From Roseateles_B flavus (GTDB lineage Bacteria > Pseudomonadota > Gammaproteobacteria > Burkholderiales > Burkholderiaceae_C), in contig NZ_JBDPZC010000003.1 of NCBI RefSeq assembly GCF_039872765.1, positions 248,001 to 312,000 on the forward strand: 64,000 bases of DNA. The letters run 5' to 3'. Shown in pieces: positions 1 to 9,824 of the stretch; positions within the stretch are counted from its first letter, which is position 1, and every line of letters begins with the position of its first letter. Made by a program: the position numbers and the translations under genes. The notes below the pieces were generated by a model, which was not told the origin of the DNA, did no database searches, and saw nothing but the letters and a program-made list of their open reading frames with translations.

Positions 1-2
1 AG

Positions 3-122
3 AAGAGCCGCATCTCCCTGCCCCTCTTCCTGCACCCGCGCAACGAGGTGGTGCTGAGCGATCGATACACGGCGCACAGCTATCTGGAGGAGCGGCTGCG
101 GGAGCTGGGTGTCAAGACCTGA
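3..122 (+). CDS. 2OG-Fe(II) oxygenase, C-terminal end (partial)
   Basis: Only the last 39 codons lie in the window; the reading frame enters from the left edge and stops at TGA 120-122. The residues read SLPLFLHPRNEVVLSD, then TAHSYLEERLRELG. This is the usual tail of the isopenicillin N synthase-like non-heme iron dioxygenases, in which a late FLHP segment is followed by TAxxYLxERLxELG. The catalytic His/Asp residues lie outside the window, so activity and substrate cannot be judged. A terminator follows directly. Family assignment is by motif memory; substrate unknown. Confidence 0.6.
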   Translation, partial: KSRISLPLFLHPRNEVVLSDRYTAHSYLEERLRELGVKT

Positions 123-126
123 CCCC
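113..126 (-). repeat. Dispersed GGGGTCAGGTCTTG motif, copy 1
   Basis: On the minus strand this reads GGGGTCAGGTCTTG and overlaps the stop codon of the oxygenase gene. The same core occurs at 1529-1543, 47831-47846, 52284-52299 and 59185-59199. Short motifs of this kind are known in Burkholderiales as REP-like elements associated with REP-associated tyrosine transposases; that link is inferred here, since no transposase is in the window. Confidence 0.5.
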
Positions 127-143
127 CGCCCCCGTCAATGAAC

Positions 144-166
144 AAGGCCGCCCTGGGGCGGCCTTT
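144..166 (+). terminator. Rho-independent terminator after the oxygenase gene
   Basis: AAGGCCGCC and GGCGGCCTT form a perfect 9-bp stem around a CTGG loop and end in TTT. It closes the oxygenase transcript. An ATG at 138 immediately before this hairpin is therefore unlikely to be the start of the next gene. Confidence 0.65.
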
Positions 167-209
167 CTCATGGGCGGTAGCAGGCGCTCGCAGCGCTACA
201 GTGCGGCGG

Positions 210-503
210 ATGTCCCGCCCTCGCATCATCGAGATCCACCCTGCCGCACCGCCCAAGCCGCTTGAAGGCCAGCCCTGCAACGGCTGCGGGGTGTGCTGCC
301 TGGCCGAGCCCTGCCCCCTGGGCGTGCTGCTGAGCCGGAGGGTGCGCGGCGCCTGCGTGGCGTTGCGCTGGGAAGGTGAGCGCTATGTGTGCGGCGCCTT
401 GGGCGCGAAGCCCAGTGGCCTGCGCGGCTGGCTGGTGCGCCGCTGGATTGCCGCGGGCCAGGGCTGCGACTGCTCGCTGGAGCCCCAGCCGCCTGAAGCC
501 TGA
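210..503 (+). CDS. YkgJ-type cysteine cluster protein
   Basis: A 97-residue protein beginning MSRPRIIEIHP with a CNGCGVCC motif (CxxCxxCC) at about residues 23-30, a further CPLG, and C-terminal cysteines in YVCGAL and GCDCSLE. This cysteine layout is that of the YkgJ family of presumed metal- or Fe-S-binding proteins, whose reaction is not established. The start at 210 is chosen because the in-frame ATG at 138 lies just ahead of the terminator hairpin of the previous gene, and similarity begins only after residue 24 of that longer frame. Its stop directly abuts the stop of the convergent flavin oxidoreductase gene. No signal peptide or membrane segment is visible. Confidence 0.7.
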   Translation: MSRPRIIEIHPAAPPKPLEGQPCNGCGVCCLAEPCPLGVLLSRRVRGACVALRWEGERYVCGALGAKPSGLRGWLVRRWIAAGQGCDCSLEPQPPEA

Positions 504-1457
504 TCAGCCCAGCGCCAGGCGGGCGCGCGCGGCGCGGTACTCGCGCTCGAGGCGATCCACCAGCTGCGCGGCCGGCACGATCTCGCGGATGGCGCCGATG
601 CCCTGGCCGCAGCCCCAGATGTCCTTCCAGGCCTTCTTGGAGTCCCCGCCGAAGTTCATCGCGCTCGGATCGGACTCCGGCAGGTTCTCCGGATCCATGC
701 CCGCCGCGACGATGGAGCCCTTCAGGTAGTTGCCATGCACGCCGGTGAAGAGATTGCTGTAGACGATGTCGTCGCTGTTGCTGGCCACGATCATCTGCTT
801 GTAGGCCTCGGCGGCGCGCGCCTCCTCGGTGGCGATGAAGGCCGAGCCCATGTAGGCGAAATCGGCGCCCATGGCCTGCGCGGCCAGCACGGCGTCGCCG
901 GTGGCCATGGAGCCCGACAGCGCCAGCGGGCCGTCGAACCACTCACGGATCTCCTGGATCAGCGCGAAGGGGCTCTTGGTGCCGGCATGCCCGCCCGCCC
1001 CCGCCGCCACGGCGATCAGGCCGTCGGCGCCCTTCTCGATGGCCTTGTGGGCGAACTTGTTGTTGATGATGTCGTGCATCACCAGGCCGCCCCAGGCGTG
1101 CACCGCCTGGTTGACGTCCTCGCGGGCCCCCAGGGAGGTGATGATCAGGGGCACCTTGTACTTCTCGCACACGGCCATGTCCTGCTCGAGGCGGTCATTG
1201 CTCTTGTGCACGATCTGGTTGATGGCGAAGGGCGCGGCCGGGCGGTCCGGATGCGCGCGGTCGTGCGCCGCCAGGGCCTCGGTGATCTCGGCCAGCCAGT
1301 CGTCCAGCTGCGCAGCGGGCCGCGCGTTCAGCGAAGGCATGGAACCCACGATGCCAGCGGTGCACTGGGCAATCACGAGCTTGGGGTTGCTGATGATGAA
1401 CAGCGGCGAGCCGATGACGGGCAGGCGCAGGCGCTTCAACAGGGCGGGCACGGTCAT
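504..1457 (-). CDS. NAD(P)H-dependent flavin oxidoreductase / nitronate monooxygenase family
   Basis: A 317-residue FMN-dependent TIM-barrel protein of the nitronate monooxygenase/2-nitropropane dioxygenase family. The glycine-rich GAGGHAG segment at about residues 152-158 is the family phosphate-binding loop, and the N-terminal LRLPVIGSPLFIISNP is typical of the Burkholderiales members. Start ATG 1457 has AAGGA six bases upstream. It is the last gene of a leftward run after etfB, etfA and an acyl-CoA dehydrogenase, which suggests a role tied to acyl-CoA or nitroalkane oxidation. True nitronate activity cannot be told from sequence alone; many relatives are quinone or enoyl reductases. A hairpin repeat separates it from the dehydrogenase gene. 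Confidence 0.8.
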   Translation of the reverse strand: MTVPALLKRLRLPVIGSPLFIISNPKLVIAQCTAGIVGSMPSLNARPAAQLDDWLAEITEALAAHDRAHPDRPAAPFAINQIVHKSNDRLEQDMAVCEKYKVPLIITSLGAREDVNQAVHAWGGLVMHDIINNKFAHKAIEKGADGLIAVAAGAGGHAGTKSPFALIQEIREWFDGPLALSGSMATGDAVLAAQAMGADFAYMGSAFIATEEARAAEAYKQMIVASNSDDIVYSNLFTGVHGNYLKGSIVAAGMDPENLPESDPSAMNFGGDSKKAWKDIWGCGQGIGAIREIVPAAQLVDRLEREYRAARARLALG

Positions 1458-1503
1458 TCCAAGTCCTTCCGGAAAGACGGATCAATGAGGCAGGGACACA
1501 GGA

Positions 1504-1543
1504 GGCAAGACCTGGCACCGCGGGCGCAGGGTCAGGTCTTGCC
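1504..1543. repeat. REP-like inverted repeat, copy 2 of GGGTCAGGTCTTG
   Basis: GGCAAGACCTG (1504-1514) and CAGGTCTTGCC (1533-1543) are perfect 11-bp inverted arms around an 18-base loop, lying between the dehydrogenase stop and the flavin oxidoreductase start. The right arm belongs to the dispersed motif seen at four other places. There is no T-run, so a REP-like element or mRNA-end structure is more likely than a simple terminator. Confidence 0.6.
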
Positions 1544-1561
1544 TGAGGCGGAAGACTTCGG

Positions 1562-3355
1562 TCAGAAGGCTTCCAGGGCCATCGCGGTGACGCTGTCAGC
1601 GCCCTCGACGATGGCATCACGCTGGGCCAGCGCACGCGGCAGGATGTGCTCGGCATAGAAGCGCGCGGTGGCGATCTTGGCTTCCATGAAGGCCTGATCC
1701 TCGCCCGCAGCCAGCTTGTCCTCGGCCACGATCAGCGCGCGGGCCAGCTGCCAGCCAGCGACGAGATTGCCGGCCAGCATCAGGTAAGGCACCGAGCCGG
1801 CGAAGGCCGCGTTCGGGTTGCCCTTGCCGCTGCCGGCGATGAACTCGGCCGACTCGACGAAAGCCTTGCGGGCGGAGGCCAGCTGCTTGAGCATGGCCTT
1901 GGCCGCTGCGCTGTCGCGCTGGGCCAGCAGGGCTTCCGTGACTTCGATCTGTGCCGCGACGGCCTTGGCCATCTGGGCACCGTCGCGCAGGGTCTTGCGG
2001 CCCACCAGGTCATTGGCCTGGATGGCGGTCGTGCCTTCGTAGATGGTCAGGATCTTGGCATCGCGGTAGTACTGCGCCGCGCCGGTCTCCTCGATGAAGC
2101 CCATGCCGCCATGCACCTGCACACCCAGCGAGGTCACCTCCAGGCTCATCTCGGTGCTATAGCCCTTCACCAGGGGCACCATGAACTCGTAGAAGGCCTG
2201 GTTCTGCTTGCGGGTGTCGGCATCCGGATGATGGTGCGCGGCGTCATACGCGGCGGCAGCCACCAGGGACATGGCACGGCAGCCCTCGGTCAGCGAGCGC
2301 ATGGTCATCAGCATGCGGCGCACGTCCGGGTGATGGATGATGGCGGCACTGCCGGCCACCGAGCCGTCCACCGGGCGCGACTGCACGCGGTCACGCGCGT
2401 ACTGCACGGCCTTCTGGTAGGCGCGGTCGGCAATGGCGATGCCCTGCACGCCCACGCCGAAGCGGGCGGCGTTCATCATGATGAACATGTACTCGAGGCC
2501 GCGGTTCTCCTGGCCGATCAGGTAGCCGATGGCGCCGCCGTGGTCACCGAACTGCAGCACGGCGGTCGGGCTGGCCTTGATGCCCATCTTGTGCTCGATG
2601 GACACGCAGTGCGCGTCATTGCGCGCACCCAGCGAGCCGTCGGCATTGACCATGAACTTGGGCACGAGGAAGAGGCTGATGCCCTTCACGCCTTCCGGCG
2701 CGCCGGCCACGCGGGCCAGCACCAGGTGCACGATGTTCTCGGCCATGTCGTGCTCGCCGTAGGTGATGAAGATCTTGGTGCCGAAGATCTTGTAGGTGCC
2801 GTCAGGCTGCGGCTCGGCTCGGGTGCGCACCAGGGCCAGGTCCGAACCGGCCTGCGGCTCGGTCAGGTTCATGGTGCCGGTCCAGCTGCCGTCGATCAGC
2901 TTGGGCAGGTAGACGGCCTTTTGCTCGTCGCTGCCCGCGGTCAGCAGGGCCTCGATGGCGCCGTCGGTCAGCAGCGGGCACAGCGCGAAGCTCATGTTGG
3001 CGCTGTTGATCATCTCGCCGCAGGCCGCGCCGATGGTCTTGGGCAGGCCCTGGCCGCCGAATTCGGTCGGGTGCTGCAGGCCCTGCCAGCCGCCCTCGGC
3101 GAACTGCCTGAAGGCCTCCTTGAAGCCGGGGGTCGTGAAGACCTGGCCGTCCTTCCAGTAGCTGGGGTTCTTGTCGCCTTCGAAGTTCAGCGGGGCGATC
3201 ACGCCTTCGTTGAGCTTGGCGCACTCCTCCAGCACGGCCTGCGCGGTCTCGACGCCGTAGTCGGCGAATTCGGGGATCGCTTCGGTCAGCTGCTGCAGGC
3301 CGGCGAGCTCCTGCATGGTGAAAATCATGTCCTTGACGGGGGCGCGGTAAGTCAT
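1562..3355 (-). CDS. Acyl-CoA dehydrogenase with C-terminal extension (DmdC-like)
   Basis: A 597-residue flavoprotein, longer than the 380-residue classic acyl-CoA dehydrogenases. It carries the usual substrate-entry and FAD-binding segments (LTEPQAGSD at about 165-173, FITYGEHD near 200) and MHGGMGFIEE, VHGGMG being a hallmark, near 418-427. A C-terminal helical extension follows. This architecture is shared with the DmdC-type and long-chain FadE-like enzymes. It would oxidise an acyl-CoA and pass electrons to EtfAB, encoded just upstream on the same strand. Start ATG 3355 is preceded by GGAG at a good distance. The chain length used is not deducible. Confidence 0.88.
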   Translation of the reverse strand: MTYRAPVKDMIFTMQELAGLQQLTEAIPEFADYGVETAQAVLEECAKLNEGVIAPLNFEGDKNPSYWKDGQVFTTPGFKEAFRQFAEGGWQGLQHPTEFGGQGLPKTIGAACGEMINSANMSFALCPLLTDGAIEALLTAGSDEQKAVYLPKLIDGSWTGTMNLTEPQAGSDLALVRTRAEPQPDGTYKIFGTKIFITYGEHDMAENIVHLVLARVAGAPEGVKGISLFLVPKFMVNADGSLGARNDAHCVSIEHKMGIKASPTAVLQFGDHGGAIGYLIGQENRGLEYMFIMMNAARFGVGVQGIAIADRAYQKAVQYARDRVQSRPVDGSVAGSAAIIHHPDVRRMLMTMRSLTEGCRAMSLVAAAAYDAAHHHPDADTRKQNQAFYEFMVPLVKGYSTEMSLEVTSLGVQVHGGMGFIEETGAAQYYRDAKILTIYEGTTAIQANDLVGRKTLRDGAQMAKAVAAQIEVTEALLAQRDSAAAKAMLKQLASARKAFVESAEFIAGSGKGNPNAAFAGSVPYLMLAGNLVAGWQLARALIVAEDKLAAGEDQAFMEAKIATARFYAEHILPRALAQRDAIVEGADSVTAMALEAF

Positions 3356-3518
3356 CGTCTTGTCTCCAGATGGACGAAGGGCGCCGCAACGGTGAAGTCC
3401 GGCGCCCTGCTGATGTCAGCCCCCGGGCCTGTCACCTCGTGCCAGGCCCCCCGAGGGGGCAAGGAAGCTTGGGACGGCCCTGCGCTTCCTTGAGAGGCTA
3501 ATGCCTGGTCGTGGCAGC

Positions 3519-4451
3519 TCAGAGGCTGTTGACCAGTTCGGGCACGGCAGTGAACAGGTCGGCTTCCAGGCCGTAGTCGGCCACGGAGAAGATCGGGGCT
3601 TCCGGGTCCTTGTTGATCGCGACGATCACCTTGGAGTCCTTCATGCCGGCCAGATGCTGGATGGCGCCGCTGATGCCGCAGGCGATGTACAGCTGCGGGG
3701 CGACGATCTTGCCGGTCTGGCCCACCTGCCAGTCGTTGGGCGCATAGCCGGCGTCGACGGCAGCGCGCGATGCGCCCAGGGCGGCGCCCAGCTTGTCAGC
3801 CAGCGGGGTCAGGACTTCATTGAACTTGTCGCTGGAACCCAGGGCGCGGCCACCGGAGACGATGATCTTGGCGGCGGTCAGCTCGGGGCGATCGCTCTTG
3901 GTGACCTCACGGCCCACGAAGCTGCTCTTGCCGCTGTCCGCTGCGGCAGCCATGGTCTCGACGGCGGCGCTGCCACCGGTCGCGGCGGCGGCGTCAAAGC
4001 CGGTCGTGCGGACGGTGATCACCTTGACGGCGTCGGTCGACTGCACGGTGGCGATGGCGTTGCCAGCGTAGATGGGACGCTCGAAGGTGTCGGCGCTGAG
4101 GACCTTGGTGACGTCGCTCAGCTGCGCCACGTCCAGCAAAGCGGCGACGCGCGGGGCGACGTTCTTGCCCGAGGCGGTGGCGGGGAACAGCAGATGGCTG
4201 TAACCGGAAGCCAGGGCCAGGACTTGCGCAGCCAGGTTCTCAGCCAGGCCGTCGGCCAGGGCGGCGCTATCGGCGTGCAGCACCTTGTTCACGCCAGCGA
4301 TCTGGGCAGCGGCGGCCGCTGCGGCGCCGGCATTGTGGCCGGCCACCAGCACATGGACGTCACCACCAGCGGCCGCAGCGGCCGTGACGGTGTTCAGCGT
4401 GGCGCCCTTGATGGACGCGTTGTCGTGTTCGGCAATGACGAGTGCGGTCAT
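3519..4451 (-). CDS. etfA: Electron transfer flavoprotein subunit alpha
   Basis: A 310-residue EtfA. The C-terminal FAD-binding region is complete: SGGRALGSSDKF, GASRAAVDAGYAPND, VGQTGKIVAPQLYIACGISG and KDPEAPIFSVADYGLEAD are all recognisable. With EtfB it accepts electrons from acyl-CoA dehydrogenases and delivers them to ETF-quinone oxidoreductase. The start at 4451 (MTALVIAEHD) is preferred over an in-frame codon 15 bases upstream because GGAG sits eight bases before it. The 150-base gap to etfB contains a GC hairpin but no obvious promoter, so co-transcription with etfB is likely. Confidence 0.95.
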   Translation of the reverse strand: MTALVIAEHDNASIKGATLNTVTAAAAAGGDVHVLVAGHNAGAAAAAAAQIAGVNKVLHADSAALADGLAENLAAQVLALASGYSHLLFPATASGKNVAPRVAALLDVAQLSDVTKVLSADTFERPIYAGNAIATVQSTDAVKVITVRTTGFDAAAATGGSAAVETMAAAADSGKSSFVGREVTKSDRPELTAAKIIVSGGRALGSSDKFNEVLTPLADKLGAALGASRAAVDAGYAPNDWQVGQTGKIVAPQLYIACGISGAIQHLAGMKDSKVIVAINKDPEAPIFSVADYGLEADLFTAVPELVNSL

Positions 4452-4563
4452 GTCTTCTATCTCCATCAGTGCGGCGCAATCAGTCGCCGCACAGCATCAA
4501 TCTGCATTTGATCTGACTTCCCGAGTGGGGCATGCGGATCCGGCTTTGCCGGGCCGCCATGCC

Positions 4564-4582
4564 CGCCCCCTCGCAGGGGGCG
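4564..4582. other. GC-rich intergenic hairpin between etfB and etfA
   Basis: CGCCCCCT, a CGC loop and AGGGGGCG form a perfect 8-bp stem, followed by a second small CGCG/CGCG hairpin. Similar C/G-run hairpins occur in the gaps before the dehydrogenase gene (around 3450) and before ilvC (around 27430). With no T-run it is probably an mRNA processing or stability element or a degenerate intergenic repeat. Confidence 0.45.
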
Positions 4583-4600
4583 CGCGAAGCGCGTAGGGGG

Positions 4601-5350
4601 TCAGATCACTTTCGCTTCGTTCTTGAGCTTGGACACCAGGGTGGCCACATCTGGCACCTTGATGCCGGCGCTGCGCTTGGGCGGCTCTTCAACCTTCAGG
4701 GTCTTGATGCGGGGCGCCACATCCACGCCCAGGTCGGCCGGCTTGACGACGTCCAGCTGCTTCTTCTTGGCCTTCATGATGTTGGGCAGGGTGACGTAGC
4801 GCGGCTCGTTCAGGCGCAGGTCGGTGGTGACCACGGCGGGCAGGCTCAGGGACACGGTCTCCAGGCCGCCGTCCACCTCACGGGTCACGGCCACCTTGCC
4901 GTCAGCCACTTCGACCTTGGAGGCGAAGGTGCCTTGCGGCAGGCCGGTCAGCGCGGCCAGCATCTGGCCGGTCTGGTTGCAGTCATCGTCGATGGCCTGC
5001 TTGCCCAGGATCACCAGCTGGGGCTGTTCCTTGTCGACCAGGGCCTTCAGGATCTTGGCCACGGCCAGGGGCTGCAGCTCGGCGTCGGTCTCGACCAGGA
5101 TGGCGCGGTCGGCGCCGATGGCCATGGCGGTGCGCAGGGTTTCCTGGCACTGGGTCACGCCGCAGGACACGGCGATCACCTCGGTGACGACGCCCTTTTC
5201 CTTCAGGCGCACGGCCTCTTCGACAGCAATTTCGTCAAAGGGGTTCATGGACATCTTCACATTGGCGATGTCCACGCCCGTGCCGTCGCTCTTGACGCGC
5301 ACCTTGACGTTGTAGTCGACGACTCGTTTGACGGGAACCAATACCTTCAT
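4601..5350 (-). CDS. etfB: Electron transfer flavoprotein subunit beta
   Basis: A 249-residue EtfB, the usual length. It opens MKVLVPVKRVVDYNVKVRVK and contains the AMP-binding region with SMNPFDEIAVEEA near 35-47 and the signature VVTTDLRLNEPRYVTLPNIMKA near 187-208. It is the partner of EtfA and the first gene of the leftward acyl-CoA oxidation group. GGAG lies eight bases before ATG 5350. Two inverted-repeat operator candidates lie upstream at 5369-5384 and 5461-5472, so transcription is probably regulated by fatty-acid or branched-chain acyl-CoA status. Confidence 0.95.
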   Translation of the reverse strand: MKVLVPVKRVVDYNVKVRVKSDGTGVDIANVKMSMNPFDEIAVEEAVRLKEKGVVTEVIAVSCGVTQCQETLRTAMAIGADRAILVETDAELQPLAVAKILKALVDKEQPQLVILGKQAIDDDCNQTGQMLAALTGLPQGTFASKVEVADGKVAVTREVDGGLETVSLSLPAVVTTDLRLNEPRYVTLPNIMKAKKKQLDVVKPADLGVDVAPRIKTLKVEEPPKRSAGIKVPDVATLVSKLKNEAKVI

Positions 5351-5368
5351 CGAAGCACTCCAGGCGAA

Positions 5369-5384
5369 TTGACGTAAACGTTAA
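5369..5384. promoter_or_regulatory. Candidate LiuR-like operator before etfB
   Basis: TTGACGTAAACGTTAA is an imperfect inverted repeat built on ACGT-AA-ACGT half sites, about 20 bases upstream of the etfB start. MerR-family LiuR regulators of branched-chain and fatty-acid breakdown in proteobacteria are reported to use sites of this general form. The match is by eye; identity of the regulator is inference. Confidence 0.4.
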
Positions 5385-5460
5385 TCAGGATTCTACGGGG
5401 GTCTGGCACCCATCCGCGAAGCCCTGCACGCCGCACGTCCATCAAGGTGAAAAATAAAAC

Positions 5461-5472
5461 GAACGATCGTTC
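5461..5472. promoter_or_regulatory. Candidate TetR-type operator in the etfB-murI gap
   Basis: GAACGATCGTTC is a perfect 12-bp palindrome embedded in A/T-rich flanks (AAAAC before, TATTTT after). TetR-family regulators of fatty-acid oxidation in betaproteobacteria recognise palindromes of this kind. It lies 111 bases from the etfB start and 57 from the murI start, so etfBA is the likelier target but control of murI cannot be excluded. Confidence 0.45.
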
Positions 5473-5528
5473 TATTTTAGGCATGAAGATCAGGGCCTTG
5501 GCAAGCTGCATTTAGACTCCGCTCCCTG

Positions 5529-6353
5529 ATGATGGACAGCAATCCCCCCGCCACCTCCCCAGGAGCAGAGGTCCCGCCAGGCATCGGCGTCTTCGACTCC
5601 GGCGTAGGCGGACTCACTGTCTTGCGAGCGCTGCGCAGTGCCCTGCCCGACACGCCGCTGCACTACGTGGCCGATTCCGGCCACGCCCCCTACGGCCCCA
5701 AGAGCACGGAGGCCATCGTGGCCCGCTGCCTGGCCATCGGCGAGCACCTGATCGCCCATGGTGCGGCGCTGATCGTGGTGGCCTGCAACACGGCCACGGC
5801 CCACGCAGTGGCCGCGCTGCGGGCGCGCTGGCCGGCGCTGCCCATCGTGGGCATCGAGCCGGGCATCAAGCCCGCCGTGCAGGCCACGCGCAATGGGCGC
5901 ATCGCGGTGATGGCCACCCAGGCCACCGTCAACAGCGAGCGCTACCGGCAGCTGATCGCCACCCACGGCGGCCCCGTGCATGTGCACAGCCAGGCCTGCC
6001 CGGGTCTGGTGGACCGCATCGAGACCGGGCATCTGGACGATGCGCGCCTGCAGGAGCTGCTGAGGACCTACACCGATGCCGTGAAGGCCAGTGGCGCGGA
6101 CACCGTGCTGCTGGGCTGCACCCACTACCCCTTCATCCAGGACCGCATCGAAGCCCTGCTGGGGCCGGAGGTTACGGTGCTGAACACGGAGGGCGCGGTG
6201 GCACGCCAGGCGCTCAAACGATGGACGGAGCTGGGGTTGAGCGCCCACAGCGCCTCGGTGCGGCTGGAAAGCACGGGCGATCCGGCGCCCCTCGAACGCC
6301 TGGCCACCCTGGCCCTGCAGACCCCGCAGACGGCCTGCCAGATCGATCTCTGA
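5529..6353 (+). CDS. murI: Glutamate racemase
   Basis: A 274-residue cofactor-independent racemase making D-glutamate for peptidoglycan. The two catalytic-cysteine motifs are present: VACNTATA near residues 80-87 and LLGCTHYPF near 195-203. The N-terminal IGVFDSGVGGLTVLRAL is the family signature. Two ATG codons in tandem (5529, 5532) are possible starts. It is transcribed rightward, away from etfB. Its 3' end faces the leftward tRNA-Leu, whose terminator hairpin at 6418-6442 could also serve murI weakly from this side. Confidence 0.95.
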   Translation: MMDSNPPATSPGAEVPPGIGVFDSGVGGLTVLRALRSALPDTPLHYVADSGHAPYGPKSTEAIVARCLAIGEHLIAHGAALIVVACNTATAHAVAALRARWPALPIVGIEPGIKPAVQATRNGRIAVMATQATVNSERYRQLIATHGGPVHVHSQACPGLVDRIETGHLDDARLQELLRTYTDAVKASGADTVLLGCTHYPFIQDRIEALLGPEVTVLNTEGAVARQALKRWTELGLSAHSASVRLESTGDPAPLERLATLALQTPQTACQIDL

Positions 6354-6417
6354 GCCCATCCAGGCCCTGCCCCGCCCCACGGATCCGCCGAGCGCCGGAG
6401 CCCGCTGGCGCGGGAAA

Positions 6418-6442
6418 TGAAAAAGCCGACGCAAGGTCGGCT
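6418..6442 (-). terminator. Terminator of tRNA-Leu(TAA)
   Basis: On the minus strand AGCCGAC, a short loop and GTCGGCT are followed by TTTTT, a standard Rho-independent terminator just past the CCA end of tRNA-Leu. Confidence 0.7.
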
Positions 6443-6459
6443 CTGGCGAATCCTGAATC

Positions 6460-6549
6460 TGGTGCCCGGGACGGGACTCGAACCCGTACGCCCCGTTCAG
6501 GGCCGCGGATTTTAAGTCCGCTGCGTCTACCAATTTCACCACCCGGGCA
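6460..6549 (-). tRNA. tRNA-Leu (anticodon TAA)
   Basis: A complete class II tRNA. The acceptor arm starts TGCCCGGG, the anticodon stem-loop reads GGACTTAAAATCC (anticodon TAA), and there is a long variable arm, a GGTTCGAGTCC T-arm and an encoded CCA. It stands behind its own terminator-bounded unit, separated from the Gly copies by the terminator at 6642-6667. A GATAAT element at about 6569-6574 on the minus strand may be its -10. Confidence 0.97.
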
Positions 6550-6641
6550 AGGGTCGCTGACGGTGCGCATTATCTGCGGCGGCGGCCTTGGCGGCGCCGT
6601 GATCACCTGCGGGCGAGCACGAGGGCCAGCCCGGAAACGAC

Positions 6642-6667
6642 AAAGGGGAAGCAGCGCTTCCCCTTTT
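6642..6667 (-). terminator. Terminator after the tRNA-Gly triplet
   Basis: GGGGAAGC and GCTTCCCC form an 8-bp stem with a 3-base loop, flanked by A and T runs. Read leftward it follows the last of three tRNA-Gly genes and separates them from tRNA-Leu. Confidence 0.65.
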
Positions 6668-6673
6668 CGGATC

Positions 6674-6749
6674 TGGAGCGGGAAACGAGGCTCGAACTCG
6701 CGACCTCAACCTTGGCAAGGTTGCGCTCTACCAACTGAGCTATTCCCGC
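6674..6749 (-). tRNA. tRNA-Gly (anticodon GCC), copy 1
   Basis: The minus strand reads GCGGGAATAGCTCAGTTGG at the 5' end, a TTGCCAA anticodon loop (GCC), a GAGTTCGAGCCTC T-arm and encoded CCA, 76 bases in all. It appears identical to the copies at 6785, 6906 and 7150. It is the most downstream of three tightly spaced Gly copies that follow tRNA-Cys. Confidence 0.97.
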
Positions 6750-6784
6750 ATGGACCGGATGAAATTCATCCAGCGCATCAAAAC

Positions 6785-6860
6785 TGGAGCGGGAAACGAG
6801 GCTCGAACTCGCGACCTCAACCTTGGCAAGGTTGCGCTCTACCAACTGAGCTATTCCCGC
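6785..6860 (-). tRNA. tRNA-Gly (anticodon GCC), copy 2
   Basis: Same 76-base tRNA-Gly(GCC) as copy 1, with encoded CCA; about 35 bases upstream of copy 1 on the minus strand. The spacers between copies are unrelated in sequence, so duplication covers the mature tRNA but not the spacers. Confidence 0.97.
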
Positions 6861-6905
6861 ATGGTGCCGACTGCTTTGGTGACAGCCAGCGTTCGGATCG
6901 AATGA

Positions 6906-6981
6906 TGGAGCGGGAAACGAGGCTCGAACTCGCGACCTCAACCTTGGCAAGGTTGCGCTCTACCAACTGAGCTATTCCCGC
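6906..6981 (-). tRNA. tRNA-Gly (anticodon GCC), copy 3
   Basis: Same 76-base tRNA-Gly(GCC) with encoded CCA. It begins only nine bases after the CCA end of tRNA-Cys, so the two are almost certainly processed from one transcript. Confidence 0.97.
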
Positions 6982-6990
6982 ATGTCATTC

Positions 6991-7064
6991 TGGAGGCGCG
7001 GTCCGGAGTCGAACCGGACTAACCGGATTTGCAATCCGGGGCATAACCGCTTTGCTACCGCGCC
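6991..7064 (-). tRNA. tRNA-Cys (anticodon GCA)
   Basis: The minus strand begins GGCGCGGTAGCAAAGCGG, has an ATTGCAAAT anticodon loop (GCA), a GGTTCGACTCC T-arm and encoded CCA, 74 bases as usual for tRNA-Cys. It sits between Gly copy 4 upstream and Gly copies 3 to 1 downstream, an expanded form of the Gly-Cys-Leu tRNA operon common in proteobacteria. Confidence 0.96.
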
Positions 7065-7104
7065 ATCACAACCGACGCCAAGGCCCTTGGTGCTGACCTT
7101 GACG

Positions 7105-7127
7105 AAAAAGGGAAGCCGGGGCTTCCC
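7105..7127 (-). terminator. Terminator between tRNA-Gly copy 4 and tRNA-Cys
   Basis: GGGAAGCC and GGCTTCCC form an 8-bp stem followed by TTTTTC on the minus strand. It may terminate much of the transcript carrying the first Gly copy, favouring Gly over Cys, or mark the end of a separate Gly unit. Confidence 0.6.
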
Positions 7128-7149
7128 TCTGAAATTCCTTTTCAAATCC

Positions 7150-7225
7150 TGGAGCGGGAAACGAGGCTCGAACTCGCGACCTCAACCTTGGCAAGGTTGC
7201 GCTCTACCAACTGAGCTATTCCCGC
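7150..7225 (-). tRNA. tRNA-Gly (anticodon GCC), copy 4
   Basis: Fourth apparently identical 76-base tRNA-Gly(GCC), with encoded CCA. It is the promoter-proximal tRNA of the leftward array, about 95 bases downstream of a strong promoter at 7320-7349. Confidence 0.97.
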
Positions 7226-7319
7226 ATGGATCCGAATGGACTTCAACACACGTTTGAGAAAACTGTCTTCAAGACTTTTGTCTTGTTTTCAGTGTCTCGC
7301 CGTTTGCGCTGAAGCTCAC

Positions 7320-7349
7320 ATTATAGACCGGATTTCACACCCCGCGCAA
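7320..7349 (-). promoter_or_regulatory. Sigma-70-type promoter of the tRNA array
   Basis: On the minus strand TTGCGC and a perfect TATAAT are separated by 18 bases, upstream of the first tRNA-Gly. The -35 lies inside a GC-rich hairpin (CCCCGC and GCGGGG arms, 7340-7362) that may act as the lon terminator. Confidence 0.6.
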
Positions 7350-7377
7350 GAGTTGTGCGGGGCATTTCATCAAAGTC

Positions 7378-9801
<2,424 letters not shown>

Positions 9802-9824
9802 AGAAACCTCTCTTTCTCAAGCCC

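Noticed and set aside
138..209. N-terminal extension of the cysteine cluster protein from ATG 138
   Set aside because: The extension is encoded by the terminator hairpin of the preceding gene and has no family similarity; the start at 210 is preferred.
1646..3493. Open frame of 615 codons opposite the acyl-CoA dehydrogenase
   Set aside because: Composition and full overlap with a well-supported gene mark it as a shadow frame.
6674..7225. Repeated 76-base units as a possible CRISPR-like array
   Set aside because: The repeats are complete tRNA-Gly genes with CCA ends and spacers of unequal length.
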